Origin: Merluccius polli
Taxonomy: Eukaryota > Chordata > Actinopteri > Gadiformes > Merlucciidae
DNA length: 64,000 nucleotides
Reading direction: 5' to 3'
Assembly: GCA_030340625.1 (NCBI GenBank)
Contig: JAOPHQ010003983.1
Coordinates: 137,001 to 201,000, forward strand
Shown: piece by piece, positions 23,445 to 35,248 of the stretch
Position numbering within the stretch: the first letter of the stretch is position 1
Layout: every line of letters starts with the position of its first letter
The notes under the pieces: model-generated
The model's input: the letters and a program-made list of their open reading frames with translations, nothing else
Database searches by the model: none
What the model was told of the DNA's origin: nothing
Translations under genes and position numbers: made by a program

Positions 23445-24635
23445 TCTAGATTTTTTACTTCTTAGTGAAACATGGCTGACTGAAGGTAGCTGTTGTGCTA
23501 TTCTCAATGAGGCAGCACCAACAAATTTCAGTTTTATGAACAAGTGTCGAACTGGTAAGAAAGGCGGGGGAGTTGCTGCCATCTTTAAATCTGTATTTCA
23601 GTGCAAGGAAATTACGTTAGGTGATTATAGCTCTTTTGAATATCTCTGTTTTTTACTAATAGGTGATCCAAAAGTTCTTTTTTAAATCATTTATAGACCT
23701 CCAAGATACTCAGGAAAATTCATTGATGAGTTTGCTGAACTGCTGTCAGTTATCTGCACTGATTACAACTTTTTTATCATAACAGGGGATTTTAACATTC
23801 ACATAGACAATAACATGGACAGTAATGCCAAAGAACTCTCTGCTCTACTTGACACTTTTGGCCTCTTGCAACATGTGAAAGGGCCCACACACATTCGAGG
23901 CCACACTCTGGATCTGGTTATCTCTAAAGGTGTTAACATTTCTTCTGTTGCTGTTAAGGACTTGGCTCTTTCTGATCATTTCTGTGTGTTCTTTGACTTA
24001 CAGATCATTCCAAATGTCCAGTTAACCTCTGTGTCTGTTAAGAGAAGGTACATAAATGAGAATACCAGTGAAAAGTTTATGGAGGCTATAGCTATGTCAC
24101 CAACTGTGAGTGCAGAGTCAGTTGATGAACTCCTAGATAAATTTAACTGGAAAATCTCAAATGTCATGGATGCTGTTGCACCTATTAAAACTAAGACGAC
24201 CTTGATCAGAAAGAAAACACCATGGAGGAACACTATGATGGTAAAGGCTTTAAAAACAGAATGCAGGAAAGCAGAGTGTAAGTGGAGAAAAACTAAACTT
24301 CAAAATCACCATGACCTCTACAAAATAAGTCTTTGTAATTTTAACTATGAGTTACTCAAGGCTAGACAGCGACACTTTTCTGAAATTATTAATAAGAACA
24401 TCAACAACACTCGCACTCTATTTGCTATGGTTGATAAGCTGACAAACCCTCCTAAACAGATAGCTCCAGAACTCCTTTCCACAGCAAAATGCAATGAATT
24501 TGCTTGCCTTTTTAGTGAAAAAATCCAGTCCATAAGGTTAAACATTAACACAAATCAACAAAACAATAAAATAGACCTCCCAGGAATAACTCAACTGCGA
24601 TGTCATAATTTAATACAGTTGACCAAAAAACCATA
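23445..24635 (+). pseudogene. L2 LINE endonuclease domain
   Basis: The frame shows LLLSETWL, KGGGVAAIF, IIYRPPRYSG, IITGDFNIHIDN, LDLVISKG and LALSDHFCVFF. This is the APE-type endonuclease order with the GDFN and SDH catalytic motifs. A slip is present near 23680, before the IIYRPP motif. Confidence 0.88.
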
Positions 24636-24639
24636 GAGG

Positions 24640-26780
24640 AAACAGTTCAGCATCTAAAACCATCAACATGCTGTCTTGACACAATGCCATCAGACTTTTT
24701 AAAAACTATTGTGAACTCTGTCCAAATAGATTTGCGACAAATACTAAATAGCTCACTTCAATCGGGCACGTTTCCTAAATCCCTAAAAGTAGCTGCCATT
24801 AAGCCACTCTTAAAAAAGAGAATGCTGGATGCTTCCATGTTAACCAACTAGACCTATCTCAAATCTTCCTTTTATAGCCAAGATCGTTGAGAAAGTGGTT
24901 TTTAATCAACTCAGCAATTTCTTGAATTCCAGTGGCCTTTTTGCCAAATTTCAATCAGGCTTCCGACCTCACCACAGTACAGAAACAGCTCTTATTAGAG
25001 TGTTAAATGATATTAGGTTAAACACTGACTCAGGCAAGGTGTCAGTTCTGGTCCTGTTGGATCTCAGTGCTGCATTTGACACTGTGGATCACAGTATATT
25101 GTTGAACAGGTTGGAAACTTGGGCAGGACTCAGCGGAACAGTCCTAGAATGGTTCAGGTCCTACTTGGAAGAGCGGAGTTATTTTGTGACCATTGGAAGT
25201 TATGAATCCAATCGAATGGCTATGACATGTGGAGTTCCTCAGGGGTCAGTTCTTGGACCCCTTCTGTTCAGTCTATATATGCTGCCTTTGGGTCAAGTTC
25301 TGCAGAACTCTATTGTAGACTATCACAGTTATGCAGATGACACGCAGATATACATAGCACTGTCCTCAGATGACTACAGTCCAATACAGTCATTGTGTCA
25401 CTGTTTAGAGCAAGTAACAAATTGGATGAACCAAAATTTCCTTCAATTAAATCAGGACAAAACTGAGGTAATTGTTTTTGGCAATAAAGAGAAGAGGATT
25501 GCCGTCAGTAAACGTCTCGAGTCACTCTCTTTAAAAACTAGGGACCAAGTCAGAAACCTTGGCGTGCTGACTCAGATTTGACCTTCAGCAGTCATATCAA
25601 ATCCATCACCAAAACAGCCTTTTATCAGCTTAAAGGGGAAATGAACCCAAAAACAACACTATGCTCCAACACTATATTTCATCACATGAATAAAGTTGAT
25701 TGTGCTGCCATCAAATGTACTAACTCCATATAAAAAAGAAAATAATTTAACGGCTACGTAACGGTGATTTGACGCGTCATCAAATCACCGGAAGAAAAAT
25801 GCAGGACTACAAGTTATGAACGTTCTGAATGTGAATCTTCAGAGCAGCCCTCTCGGACACACACACATGCTGTTACCGCTGTTTTATTATCATCCGCACT
25901 CCCACACCGTCACCGGGGCTTCATAGTAATGTGTCCGAATAGAGCAGCCCTGTCGGACACACACACATGCTGTTACCGCTGTTTTATTAGCATCCACACT
26001 TCCAGACCATCACCGGGGCTTCACGGTAATGTGTCCGAATAGAGCAGCACTCTCGGACACACACACATGCTGTTACCGCTTGTTTTATTATCATCCACAG
26101 TTCCAGACTGAAGATTATTCTATGGCTCTGGTCTAGTGGGTGGAGCTAATGACTCAGATCCGCGCAGTGCATTCTGGTTAAGTGAGTCCATCAAAATAGT
26201 TCCGAAAATTATGCTTCAACACACTATCTAATCTAATGAATCGAAATCATGCAAATTTCGTTTTTTTTCTGAAGTAAAATGTATAATAGAAATAAATTAC
26301 CCGTGATAACAGGCTAGAATGTCTAAAGTTCATTTCCCCTTTAAGAACATATCCAGAGTGAAGGGTTTTATGTCTCAAACAGACCAGGAGAAGTTGATTC
26401 ATGCTTTCATCTCCAGTAGACTCGACTACTGTAACGGTCTTCTGACTGGACTCCCACAAAAAAGCATTAAACAGCTGCAGCTCATTCAGAATGCTACAGC
26501 TCGAGTTTTAACCAGAACAAAGAGATCAGAGCACATTACTCCAGTTCTAAAGTCTTTACACTGGCTCTCAGTCAGCTATAGAATAGATTTTAATGTTCTC
26601 CTACAGGTCTACAAATCACTGAATGGTTTAGGTCCAGAATACATGAGTGACATCTTAGTAGAATACAAACCCAGTAGGGCTCTGAGATCTACTGACTCAG
26701 GTCAGATAGTGGAGCCCAGAGTTCAAACTAAACATGGTGAAGCAGCTTTTAGCTGTTATGCTGCACAAAACTGGAACTGA
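24640..26780 (+). pseudogene. L2 LINE reverse transcriptase and C-terminus
   Basis: Contains FQSGFRPHHSTETALIRV, LDLSAAFDTVDHSILL, GVPQGSVLGPLLFSLYM and YADDTQIY, the reverse transcriptase core. After the MITE comes a C-terminal block with SSRLDYCNGLLTGLP and HWLSVSYRI. Removing the MITE gives TAFYQL-KNISRVKGF in frame. The frame is broken upstream of the reverse transcriptase near 24840. Confidence 0.88.
25634..26340. mobile_element. TTAA-flanked MITE with internal triplicate, nested in L2
   Basis: Termini AGGGGAAATGAACCC and GTTCATTTCCCCT, with TTAA at 25630-25633 and 26341-26344. About 95-bp units (each with CTCGGACACACACACATGCTG or CTGTCGGACACAC) repeat three times at about 25850-26100. 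The empty site restores the L2 frame exactly. Confidence 0.9.
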
Positions 26781-28904
26781 AATCAGCCCCAACTGTGAAC
26801 ATTTTTAAATCCAGGTTAAAAACACTTATCTTCTCCTGTGCTTATGATTGAGCTTGTTCAAACCACTTTGTAATCTTTCATTTGCACTGTCCTTTTAAAT
26901 CATTATTTTATGCTGCTCTATTATAGTATTTTATTTATTTCTCTTTCTATTCTTCTGTAGTTGTTTTTATTTTTTTATTTCTATTTCAATTCTTACTGTT
27001 AAATGTTTGTTTTATGTAAAGCGCATTGAGTTGCCATTGTGTATGAAATGCGCTATATAAATAAAGCTGCCTTGCCTTGCCTTAATGATATGAATACAAT
27101 TGTGCATAGTTATTGTATAGCTCTAGTTGTTAGTGTATAGTTTCTGTAATAAAACGATGTATGTTATCCACAACTGTATAATAAACCTTTAATTTCACAA
27201 AGGCTACCAGAGGCAGCTGAACTACCAGCACTCAGGTGGAGCTTACAGCACATTTGGAACTGGATCTGGGAATACCTGGTAAGACTTGGTAGACTTGAAT
27301 TATTTAAATCTTGACTTCAATGAATTATTGACTATTCAATGAATAGTAATGAATTGTTAAGAAAAATAATGTATTACCCTGGTGAGCAACTGACTACCTG
27401 ACTACTTACTATTCATCAGGCTCACAGCGTTTGTGCTGAGGTCTTTCGTCAAAGCAAAGTCTTTCATCTACATCGACCCCACCGTCATAGCGAACGCAAA
27501 GTCTTGGCTGGAGAGCAAACAACAAGACGACGGCTGCTTCGAAAAGTTGGGCAGTCTGTTCAACAACAGAATGAAGGTACAGACATGGAAGCTTCTCTCT
27601 TACTATGCTTTACTGTGGAGAGGCTAGAAAGGCTTCTTTATGTTTGGGACAGATTTTAGTTTTGTTGAAACTGATTAGGAGATTTGAAGTTAGAAAGTGG
27701 ACGCCCATTTTAGTGTGCATTTTTAGACATACGCTTTAACAACAGGTTTTAAATGGATCACACAGACTTTCATTGCTTTGCTTCACAGGGAAGCGTCTCA
27801 GACAAAGTCACTCTCTGCGTACGTGACGGCCGCTTTGTTGGAGACCAATATGTCTGCTTCTGTGAGTATTGACTCTTGAGTATTGAACAACTTTACATTT
27901 AATAATTAATTAATTAACATTTGAATTTCACTAACTTGAAAGCATTAACGTTTGAATGTCATTTAATGAGCTATTTAATACAAGGACTGCGGATAGTAGC
28001 CTACATATACAGTATACAGATACTGTAGTGTATACGATATCAGCACTGGTGAACAATTAAAGGTTCAGAAAATTCAAGGTTTGAGTAAATCACATTGTTT
28101 TGACTTTACCGGTTACAGGAACCACAGAAAAGCCTTGGTGATAAGAGCAACACGTACACCACGGTACACCCTGGCTGGAGACATGGAGACACGGACTCTG
28201 CTGCTGGAGCACCTGGACAAGGTGGCCACACAGGAAGGTCAGAGGATTTTCAAAGGCTCCATTGCTTCCCCTATACAATGTCAGCAACCCCTTATGAAGA
28301 CACAGAATAGATGAGCTGGGCTAGTTGTCGCTGGTTGTCTTGGTCAGCACATGTTAGACAAGGTGGACAACCGTGAGTGAGGGAGGCAGAAGAGGATGGA
28401 AATCGAGGCCTGGGGTGGGTAAACAGGGAATAAATTGTTGAAAACAATCCATCCATTTTCTTGCTGCTGATCCGGTTCGCGAAGGCAGCAGGCATAACAG
28501 GGCGGACCATCGTTTCCTGGGGATTTCCGTTTAAAACCCATGTACCAAATGTTCAAAGCATCATGTTATCTGTGTACTTTCTGTAAAGGCCTGTTGTGTG
28601 GTTTTTGATCAGACCTTTTGCATACTTTGATACCATAAACAAAACAAAGATGAGGCAAGTCAACCTTTATTGGCCCCAAGTTGATCCTGGGTATGTGTTT
28701 TCCTCAGGTGGTAACCTCTACTGGTCTCAGAGCTCTGAGAAGTCCATGTCCCTGTCCGTGGAGATCAGCTCCTACGTGCTGCTGGCAACTCTCAGTGCCA
28801 CGCCCACCACTGCTGACCTGGGCTACGCCTCACGCATCGTCAGGTGGCTCACTAGCCAGCAGAACTCCTACGGAGGCTTCTCCTCCACACAGGTACCGGG
28901 CCTA

Positions 28905-29945
28905 TAGAGGGAAGCCCTGCTCTCGAGCCCTGCTCTATAGGGGGAACTATGTCCCTGGTCTATAGGGGGAACACAGCACCTGCTCTATAGGGGGAACACA
29001 GCTCTATAGGGGGAACACAGCAACTGCTCTATAGGGGGAACACAGCACCTGCTCTATAGGGGGAACACAGCACCTGCTCTATAGGGGGAACACAGCTCTG
29101 TAGGGGGAACACAACACCTGCTCTATAGGGGGAACACAGCACCTGCTCTATAGGGGGAACACAGCACCTGCTCTATAGGGGGAACACAGCACCTGCTCTA
29201 TAGGGGGAACACAGCTCTATAGGGGGAACACAGCACCTGCGCTATAGGGGGAACACAGCACATGCTTTATAGGGGGAACACAGCTCTATAGGGGGAACAC
29301 AGCACCTACTCTATAAGGGGAACACATCTCTATAGGGGGAACACAGCACATGCTCTATAAGGGGGAACACAGCTCTATAGAGGAACACAGCTCTATAGGG
29401 GGAACACAGCACCTGCTCTATAGGGGGAACACAGCTCTATAGGGGGAACACAGCACCTGCTCTATAGGGGGAACACAGCTCTATAGAGGAACACAGCTCT
29501 ATAGGGGGAACACAGCACCTGCTCTATAGGGGGAACACAGCTCTATAGGGGGAACACAGCACCTGCTCTATAGGGGGAACACAGCTCTATAGAGGAACAC
29601 AGCTCTATAGGGGGAACACAGCACCTGCTCTATAGGGGGAACACAGCACCTGCTCTATAAGGGGAACACATCTCTATAGGGGGAACACAGCACCTGCTCT
29701 ATAGGGGGAACACAGCTCTGTAGGGGGAACACAGCTCTATAGGGGGAACACAGCACCTGCTCTATAGGGGGAACACAGCACCTGCTCTATAGGGGGAACA
29801 CAGCTCTATAGAGGAACACAGCTCTATAGGGGGAACACAGCACCTGCTCTATAGGGGGAACACAGCTCTATAGAGGAGCACAGCTCTATAGGGGGAACAC
29901 AGCTCTATAGGGGGAACACAGCACCTGCTCTATAAGGGGAATTCA
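28905..29945 (+). repeat. Minisatellite array of about 1 kb
   Basis: Units share CTCTATAGGGGGAACACAG (19 bp). Many carry a six-base CACCTG prefix (25 bp) and some are an 18-bp form with CTCTATAGAGGAACACAG. Long and short forms alternate in blocks, giving higher-order periodicity. The array begins right after the splice donor of the 28708-28892 A2M exon. Confidence 0.95.
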
Positions 29946-30870
29946 GGTCCTGCTGAAAGAAGACCCTGTGTGCCACAGCTTCTCTCTTCCAATACAACTA
30001 CAAATGCTCCACTCAAATCACTCAGCAGTCATACCAGCGTGGTCAGGCTTGTATATACATGTATATTGGATAAAGATATAAAAGTACAACAAGTAAAGAT
30101 CTGTGCCAAACAGTCAATTGACCGGTTGACTCATAGCTTCCCCTTAAGCTACCACAAACCAAAGCTATATTGTTGTTTTTTGCAGGACCCGGTGGTAGCG
30201 CTGCAGGCCCTGGCTCTTTACTCCACGCTGGTGTTCAGCCCAGAAGGCACTGTGGACGTCCAGTTCCCCAGCGGCCAGATGACCTTTGAAGTGAACCAGG
30301 ACAACAAACTGCTTTACCAGGAAAGGGCGCTGAAGGACGTGACGGGGAAACGCAGCGTGGAGGTGAAAGGCACAGCATGTGCCTCCATGCAGGTTAGCAT
30401 TTAGCAGATCAGCTTTTGCTTGGGCTTTGTCCCAGTCCAAATGAGCATATACTTAAGGAGCACACCCCCACCTCCCCCGTCCCCCTGAGCTCCTGGGGCG
30501 ACCCGTCTAGCAGGCAACATTACATATTCATGCATCAAGAACACATAAACACTTTAAATATCTTCTGTTGCGTTGTGCTTTTCCAGTTGTCTCTTCACTA
30601 CAACATCCCAACAACAAAGCGATGAATCCAGCTTCCAGATCAAGGTCACACCTGAGGCTGAATGCAACACCAACCAGCTGAGGCCTAAACTCACCCTGAG
30701 GCTACAGTCCACGTAAGTTGGCCAGGGTTAGATTTAGGCTGATCTTCTCATCATAATTCATTTAGACTACAATACTGGTTTCACGATAAGTTGATATCTT
30801 TATTTTGTGATCATATAATACTCTGACAGACAATAAACCATAATAATATTTGCACTGAATACAACCACAC

Positions 30871-31529
30871 TGTCAAGGAACAGACGAGGGGACCCAAATG
30901 CTGGACACAGGGAGACGGAGACGGAATAAAAGAAAAGGGTTTTATTCCGTAGACAGGCGAGTAGTCAGACAGGCGGGGATCAGGGACCAGCGGGGTAGTC
31001 AGACAGGCGGGGATCAGGAACCAGCGGGGTAGTCAGACAGGCGGGGATCAGGAACCAGCGGGGTAGTCAGACAGGCGGGGATCAGGAACCAGCGGGGTAG
31101 TCAGACAGGCGGGGATCAGGAACCAGCGGGGTAGTCAGACAGGCAGGGATCAGGAACCAGCGGGGTAGTCAGACAGGCAGGGATCAGGAACCAGCGGGGT
31201 AGTCAGACAGGCAGGGGTCGGCAACAGGGGACTGGAGCAGGCGGGTAGTCAGGCAGGCAGAGGTCGGCAACAGGGGGCTGGAACAGGCGGGTCGTCAGGC
31301 AGGCAGGGGTCGGCAACAGGGTACTGGAACAGGCGGGTAGTCAGGCTGGGAAGTACTAGTAGGTTAGGGAAACAACGAACTGGCGCCGGCCGCTTGACAA
31401 TCCCCTGCTTAAATAGGGAACAAGGTGATTAGCAATTGGGAACAGGTGTGTGTGGGAAATTAACAGTTAGTAGCGACAAGCGTCCACTAGATGGAGGTGT
31501 TGGACCGTGTAGCAGGACGCGACGTGACA
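30871..31529. mobile_element. TGTCA...TGACA element with internal minisatellite, TSD CACAC
   Basis: The ends TGTCAAGGAACAG and GACGCGACGTGACA are short inverted repeats flanked by CACAC (30866-30870 and 31530-31534). The inside carries tandem units of about 34 bp (GTAGTCAGACAGGCGGGGAT) followed by longer related units with GGTCGGCAACAGG. It could be a solo LTR or a DNA transposon; no coding sequence is seen. Confidence 0.6.
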
Positions 31530-32597
31530 CACACACTACTTTGCTTCCCGGACAGATATGTGGGAAAGGAGGATTCTACCAACATGGTGATGGTGGATAT
31601 TAAATTGCTGTCTGGATTTGTTCCTGATTCAGAGTCTTTGAGAGAGGTAGGTAACCAAACCTTGATGTTGTCACTATGTGCTGGGGATTTTCAGGGTGTT
31701 TCTTAGTTTTAATAAATCTAAATCTAAATCTAAATAAATCTAAATTTAATGTCATCTCCTCTCCTCACAGCTCAAGTCTGCACTGCTGGTGGATTGCGTT
31801 GAACATAACGATGATCACGTCATCATTTACTTGAAGCCGGTGAGCACACCCACATGCACTAGAAACACATACCATTATGAAATTTAAGAGTGGTGAGGTA
31901 GAACATCCACATATCATTTTTAATGACATGTTTTCATTTTTTATACACACTTAAATTAATTATATTATATTGCGATCTTGATCACAATTGTTTATGACTC
32001 CTCCGATGTGCCAGCATGGTGTGTCCACACGCGTTACTGACCACACTGTGCTTTCTGTCCACAGTTCCCCAGTCATGTGCCCATCAACCACAGCTTAGAC
32101 ATCCTGCAGGACATTGAAGTGGAGAACCTGAAGCCAGCCTTGGTCAAGATCTATGATTACTACCAGCGGCTAATGTTAAGAGGGATACACAATCTTTAAA
32201 TAAACGTGTTCAAGAGCACATTTTAAAATAAACAATCACTAAATCATTCCATGTGAATCTAGCTGGATGGATAACATTTGTTCAAGTATGAATAGATTTT
32301 TCCATAATTTGCATATAAAGACAATGAGATGGTTACAGTCTTTTTCTTATTTAAATAGATAGTGTATGTATGGTGCATCTGCGGTCGAACATTTTATAAT
32401 ATAAATCTAGTTAGGTTATGTTTTTTTTTAAAATAATTTTAGTTAGGGTCATATTCAGTCACAAATTCTGTAGGCCTATTGAACGTATCCATTTATTAAT
32501 TTATAGTATTTAAAACACAAGTATTACATTTTAATAACGACAATATGCTGTAGGCTATGTTATGGTGAGAACAGAAACCCTCTTCTTTAAAAGCATG

Positions 32598-32612
32598 TGA
32601 CGTCACTTCCGG
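32598..32612 (+). promoter_or_regulatory. CRE + ETS core, likely tbcel promoter
   Basis: A full palindromic CRE TGACGTCA (32598-32605) overlaps an ETS site ACTTCCGG (32605-32612), directly before the probable non-coding first exon of tbcel. This pair is typical of housekeeping promoters. The region after it (32750-32960) is relatively rich in CG. Confidence 0.55.
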
Positions 32613-34079
32613 GATGGGGTCGAGCAGCACTATCACAGCTGGGCTGTTATCAACAAGAACAACTCAAAGTGGAAATCAAAAGGTATGTTGAGGGAATTGC
32701 CTTACAAACCGCCTCGCAAACAACACATCTTCATCATCCCTGGTCGGGTATGTATTTGTCGCCAAGTCTTCGGCGGTGATAACGTATGGGTGATGCTGTT
32801 ATGTTTTAAATGCGTGCTGTATGCGAGCTGCTGCGGGGTCACGTCGAGATGCTGGGATGCTGAGTGTAGGAGAGATGCTGGGTTGGTGTCCACATCCACG
32901 GTTAGCCTGCGAGTCGGCGACATAACAACACAGCCGCTCCGTTTCTTCCTTCTGATCGCCGATATCTAATGACTTGAAGACGTGTGTCGTTATCTAAATG
33001 TTATGTCCGTAGACTTGCAGGCTACCTCATTAGATGACAATGAGATGTCATATCAGGGAGGACGTTACATTAAAGCTGTAGCTACACTTGGTCCACATAA
33101 TCCAATGGTTTACTGCTGCGATCTGTGGCAGTCTTTTGACATTTAGGGACCACAATGCTATTTTAATAAATAGCAATGTTGTGGTTCACATTTTATGGTT
33201 CAATAGATTGTTCCAATAAATGTAGGATTTATCAGTAGCCTGTTTGCTAAGTTGTGAGTACCAGTCGGGAAAAAATTAAATGGTATGTGTTAAAATGTCC
33301 ATGACATCTCAAATGATGAGATCCTAACTTGCTGCCTACTAAGAACAATATGTTGTAACAGTCATAATCATTGCAATGACAGAATCTGACTGCAGAAATA
33401 CAACAAATAATATAACAATAAAATACGAAATATTCCCTGGAGTCATTCTCGAATCAATCTTTTAGAAGTTGTGTAAAAAAAAACAGTTGACCTTTGAACC
33501 TGTTCACGTTACAGTATCCACTGGAAGCCACTTCGCTTTTCCTCATCCTATAGCCTGTCTGGAGACTAATAGCGTGACCGCCTACCACCGGGGGAAGCAT
33601 CTTTCTTCAGGAGACCTCTTGTCTTCACCAGACAGCCACACTGGAGTAAGAATGAATTAAACTATAGTCGTATATATACAGTTGTATTATTGTTGTTGTT
33701 GTTGTAAGTGCGTGAGCGTGTCTGTTTCATAATAGGATTATCTTTACCCCCCAAACCTCTTCTTTTAGGTCTTCCTTCTCATTAGAATTCCAATAGAATG
33801 AATGAATCGATGAATGAATGTATATATAGATCTAAGTGAATGAATAAATGTATATATAGATCTAAGTGAATGAATGAATCGATGAATGAATGTGTATATA
33901 TAGATCTAAGTGAATGAATGAATCGATGAATGAATGTATATATAGATCTAAGTGAATGAATGAATGAATGTATATATAGATCTAAGTGAATGAATGTCCA
34001 TCCCACAGGCCCTCTGTGCAGAAGCGCAAGCGGACTGTGAGCAGTGACAGTGGGCAGGTGGAGGTGAAAGCCTCTGCAG
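32613..34079 (+). other. tbcel: tbcel 5' leader exons
   Basis: The probable exon 1 ends at 32682 (AAAAG before GTATGTTG). Exon 2 is 34009-34079 (after CCCACAG, before GTGAGA). The two join to the coding exon at 35232. The reading frame of the coding exon stays open back through both leader exons, but no in-frame ATG is seen before 35249, so the leader is treated as untranslated. Confidence 0.5.
33786..34000. repeat. TGAATGAATG/TATATATAGATC minisatellite
   Basis: Tandem units of about 38-54 bp combine GAATGAATCGATGAATGAAT and GTATATATAGATCTAAG. The array ends just before the leader exon at 34009. Confidence 0.9.
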
Positions 34080-35231
34080 GTGAGATACTGAATGAGCTGT
34101 AGACCTACATTTAGGAACTAGCAGACTGAGGATCAGTGTCTGCTACTTCCTGATCGTTGGCTGTTTGGATCTGATACTAGATTGCACTTTAGAAGTCTGC
34201 TAAATATTATTTACAGAGCAATGCCAATGTAGGATTTCAAATCAATCAAATGTGAATCAAATGTGTTCAAATTCAAATATCTGTCATGAGATTCATCCAA
34301 AAAGGTAATTGAAATGGATGAGGCCTTTTTTTATTTATGTTTGTAATAGTTGGTGGAATATTACATTGGATTCATACTTTCACTGTACCTCAGATTGTAT
34401 ATGGTAATATGAACCCTTGTATTACCTTTATTACCTATTTTAGTTAAACAACTAAATAATTGATGCTGCCTCAGAACAGAGGTTACAGTTCTGACTGGGC
34501 TAGTCCAGAAATATTCACACTTACTGAAGCACAGTTCTATGAGGTTGGCCAAGATCGGAAATTGTGCTGCAGAAATGAACAACATTCTTAACAATTATGT
34601 CCTATTGTAACTCTACAATAGGACACAACTGTACTGGCAGAAGTTATGTTGAACTTTGTTATCGTGGCCTATCTGCTCTGCTTTGGACATGTCCACATAT
34701 GTTCTTGTTGATAATTATTGAGCAACTCCATTAAATGATCCTCCTGAACAAGCACACCATGAAACACAGCTATATCTTCCTTCATATCCAGTATTTGTAT
34801 GTACATGTTACATAAACACAATAGTACCAACAAGCACTTTTTATTTTATTAACCAATTATAATGAAAGCAATTTTTTTCTTTTTTGTCAGAATATCATGT
34901 AATTATTGTGGCTCATGAGAGAGAGATTCCTACATTTCTTGTAATGGAATGAGGGCATTTAAGAGCATTGTTTTGCTCACTTTTACCAAGGCTAATATAT
35001 CATTTGTCATGGCAAATATTTTTTATAAGTTTGCGATGTCTCTACAAGCCATTTACAAGTCGGGGTCGAAGTGTGTCCCATTTCGTAGTGTTTCTTTTAT
35101 CTCTCCATTCTGTTTGGAGGGACCACTACATCAAGGAGTGGCTCCAAACTGAGTGGGAGCGCCGAGGGAAGACAACTAGGACATGGCCCATGTCTAGCTG
35201 GCTAACGCCTCCGACATGTCTTTCCTTCCAG
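34080..35231. other. tbcel intron without recognised elements
   Basis: AT-rich intron. I see no conserved ORF, RNA gene or clear transposon ends. Confidence 0.5.
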
Positions 35232-35248
35232 ACCAGGGAGAAGCTGCA

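Larger units (their letters stand above)
23150..27085 (+). mobile_element. L2-type LINE in an A2M intron
   Basis: One + strand element carries endonuclease, reverse transcriptase and a 3' end of the type GTAAAGCGCATTGAG...GCTATATAAATAAAGC followed by CTTGC repeats, as in fish LINE-2. In-frame stops (for example TAA after VIMT near 23440) and slips show it is inactive. A 707-bp MITE interrupts the 3' part at 25634-26340. Confidence 0.85.
18287..32199 (+). pseudogene. Alpha-2-macroglobulin-like gene, C-terminal half, decayed
   Basis: Exons: 18287-18832 (MITE inside), 18935-about 19024, 19160-19233, 21205-about 21425, about 21750-21856, 21950-22069, 22169-22220, 22542-about 22600, 22815-23005, 27203-27278, 27420-27576, 27789-27861, 28119-28237, 28708-28892, 30186-30392, 30587-30712, 31556-31646, 31771-31839 and 32065-32199. 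A2M signatures in order: GLKMFTNFK before the bait, VPVTVPDTITTWETEAFCLS, MPYGCGEQNM thioester, QQDDGCF, WLTSQQNSYGGFSSTQ, and LKPALVKIYDYY at the receptor-binding end. A2M-type proteins trap proteases extracellularly through bait cleavage and thioester reaction. Lesions: a repeated ATAGAGACTG segment near 19205, a slip near 22035, 2 nt lost near 27813, about 11 nt lost near 28161 and a slip near 30624. The expected FPETWIWD exon was not found and the C-terminus ends early (YYQRLMLRGIHNL). Assembly error could explain one lesion but hardly all. Confidence 0.88.

Noticed and set aside
28905..29945. Possible CRISPR-like array
   Set aside because: Units are contiguous tandem repeats without unique spacers, in a vertebrate intron. 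It is a minisatellite.
18287..32199. Functional alpha-2-macroglobulin gene
   Set aside because: Several frame lesions, a MITE in an exon, a missing exon and an altered C-terminus make a working product unlikely, although read errors were considered.
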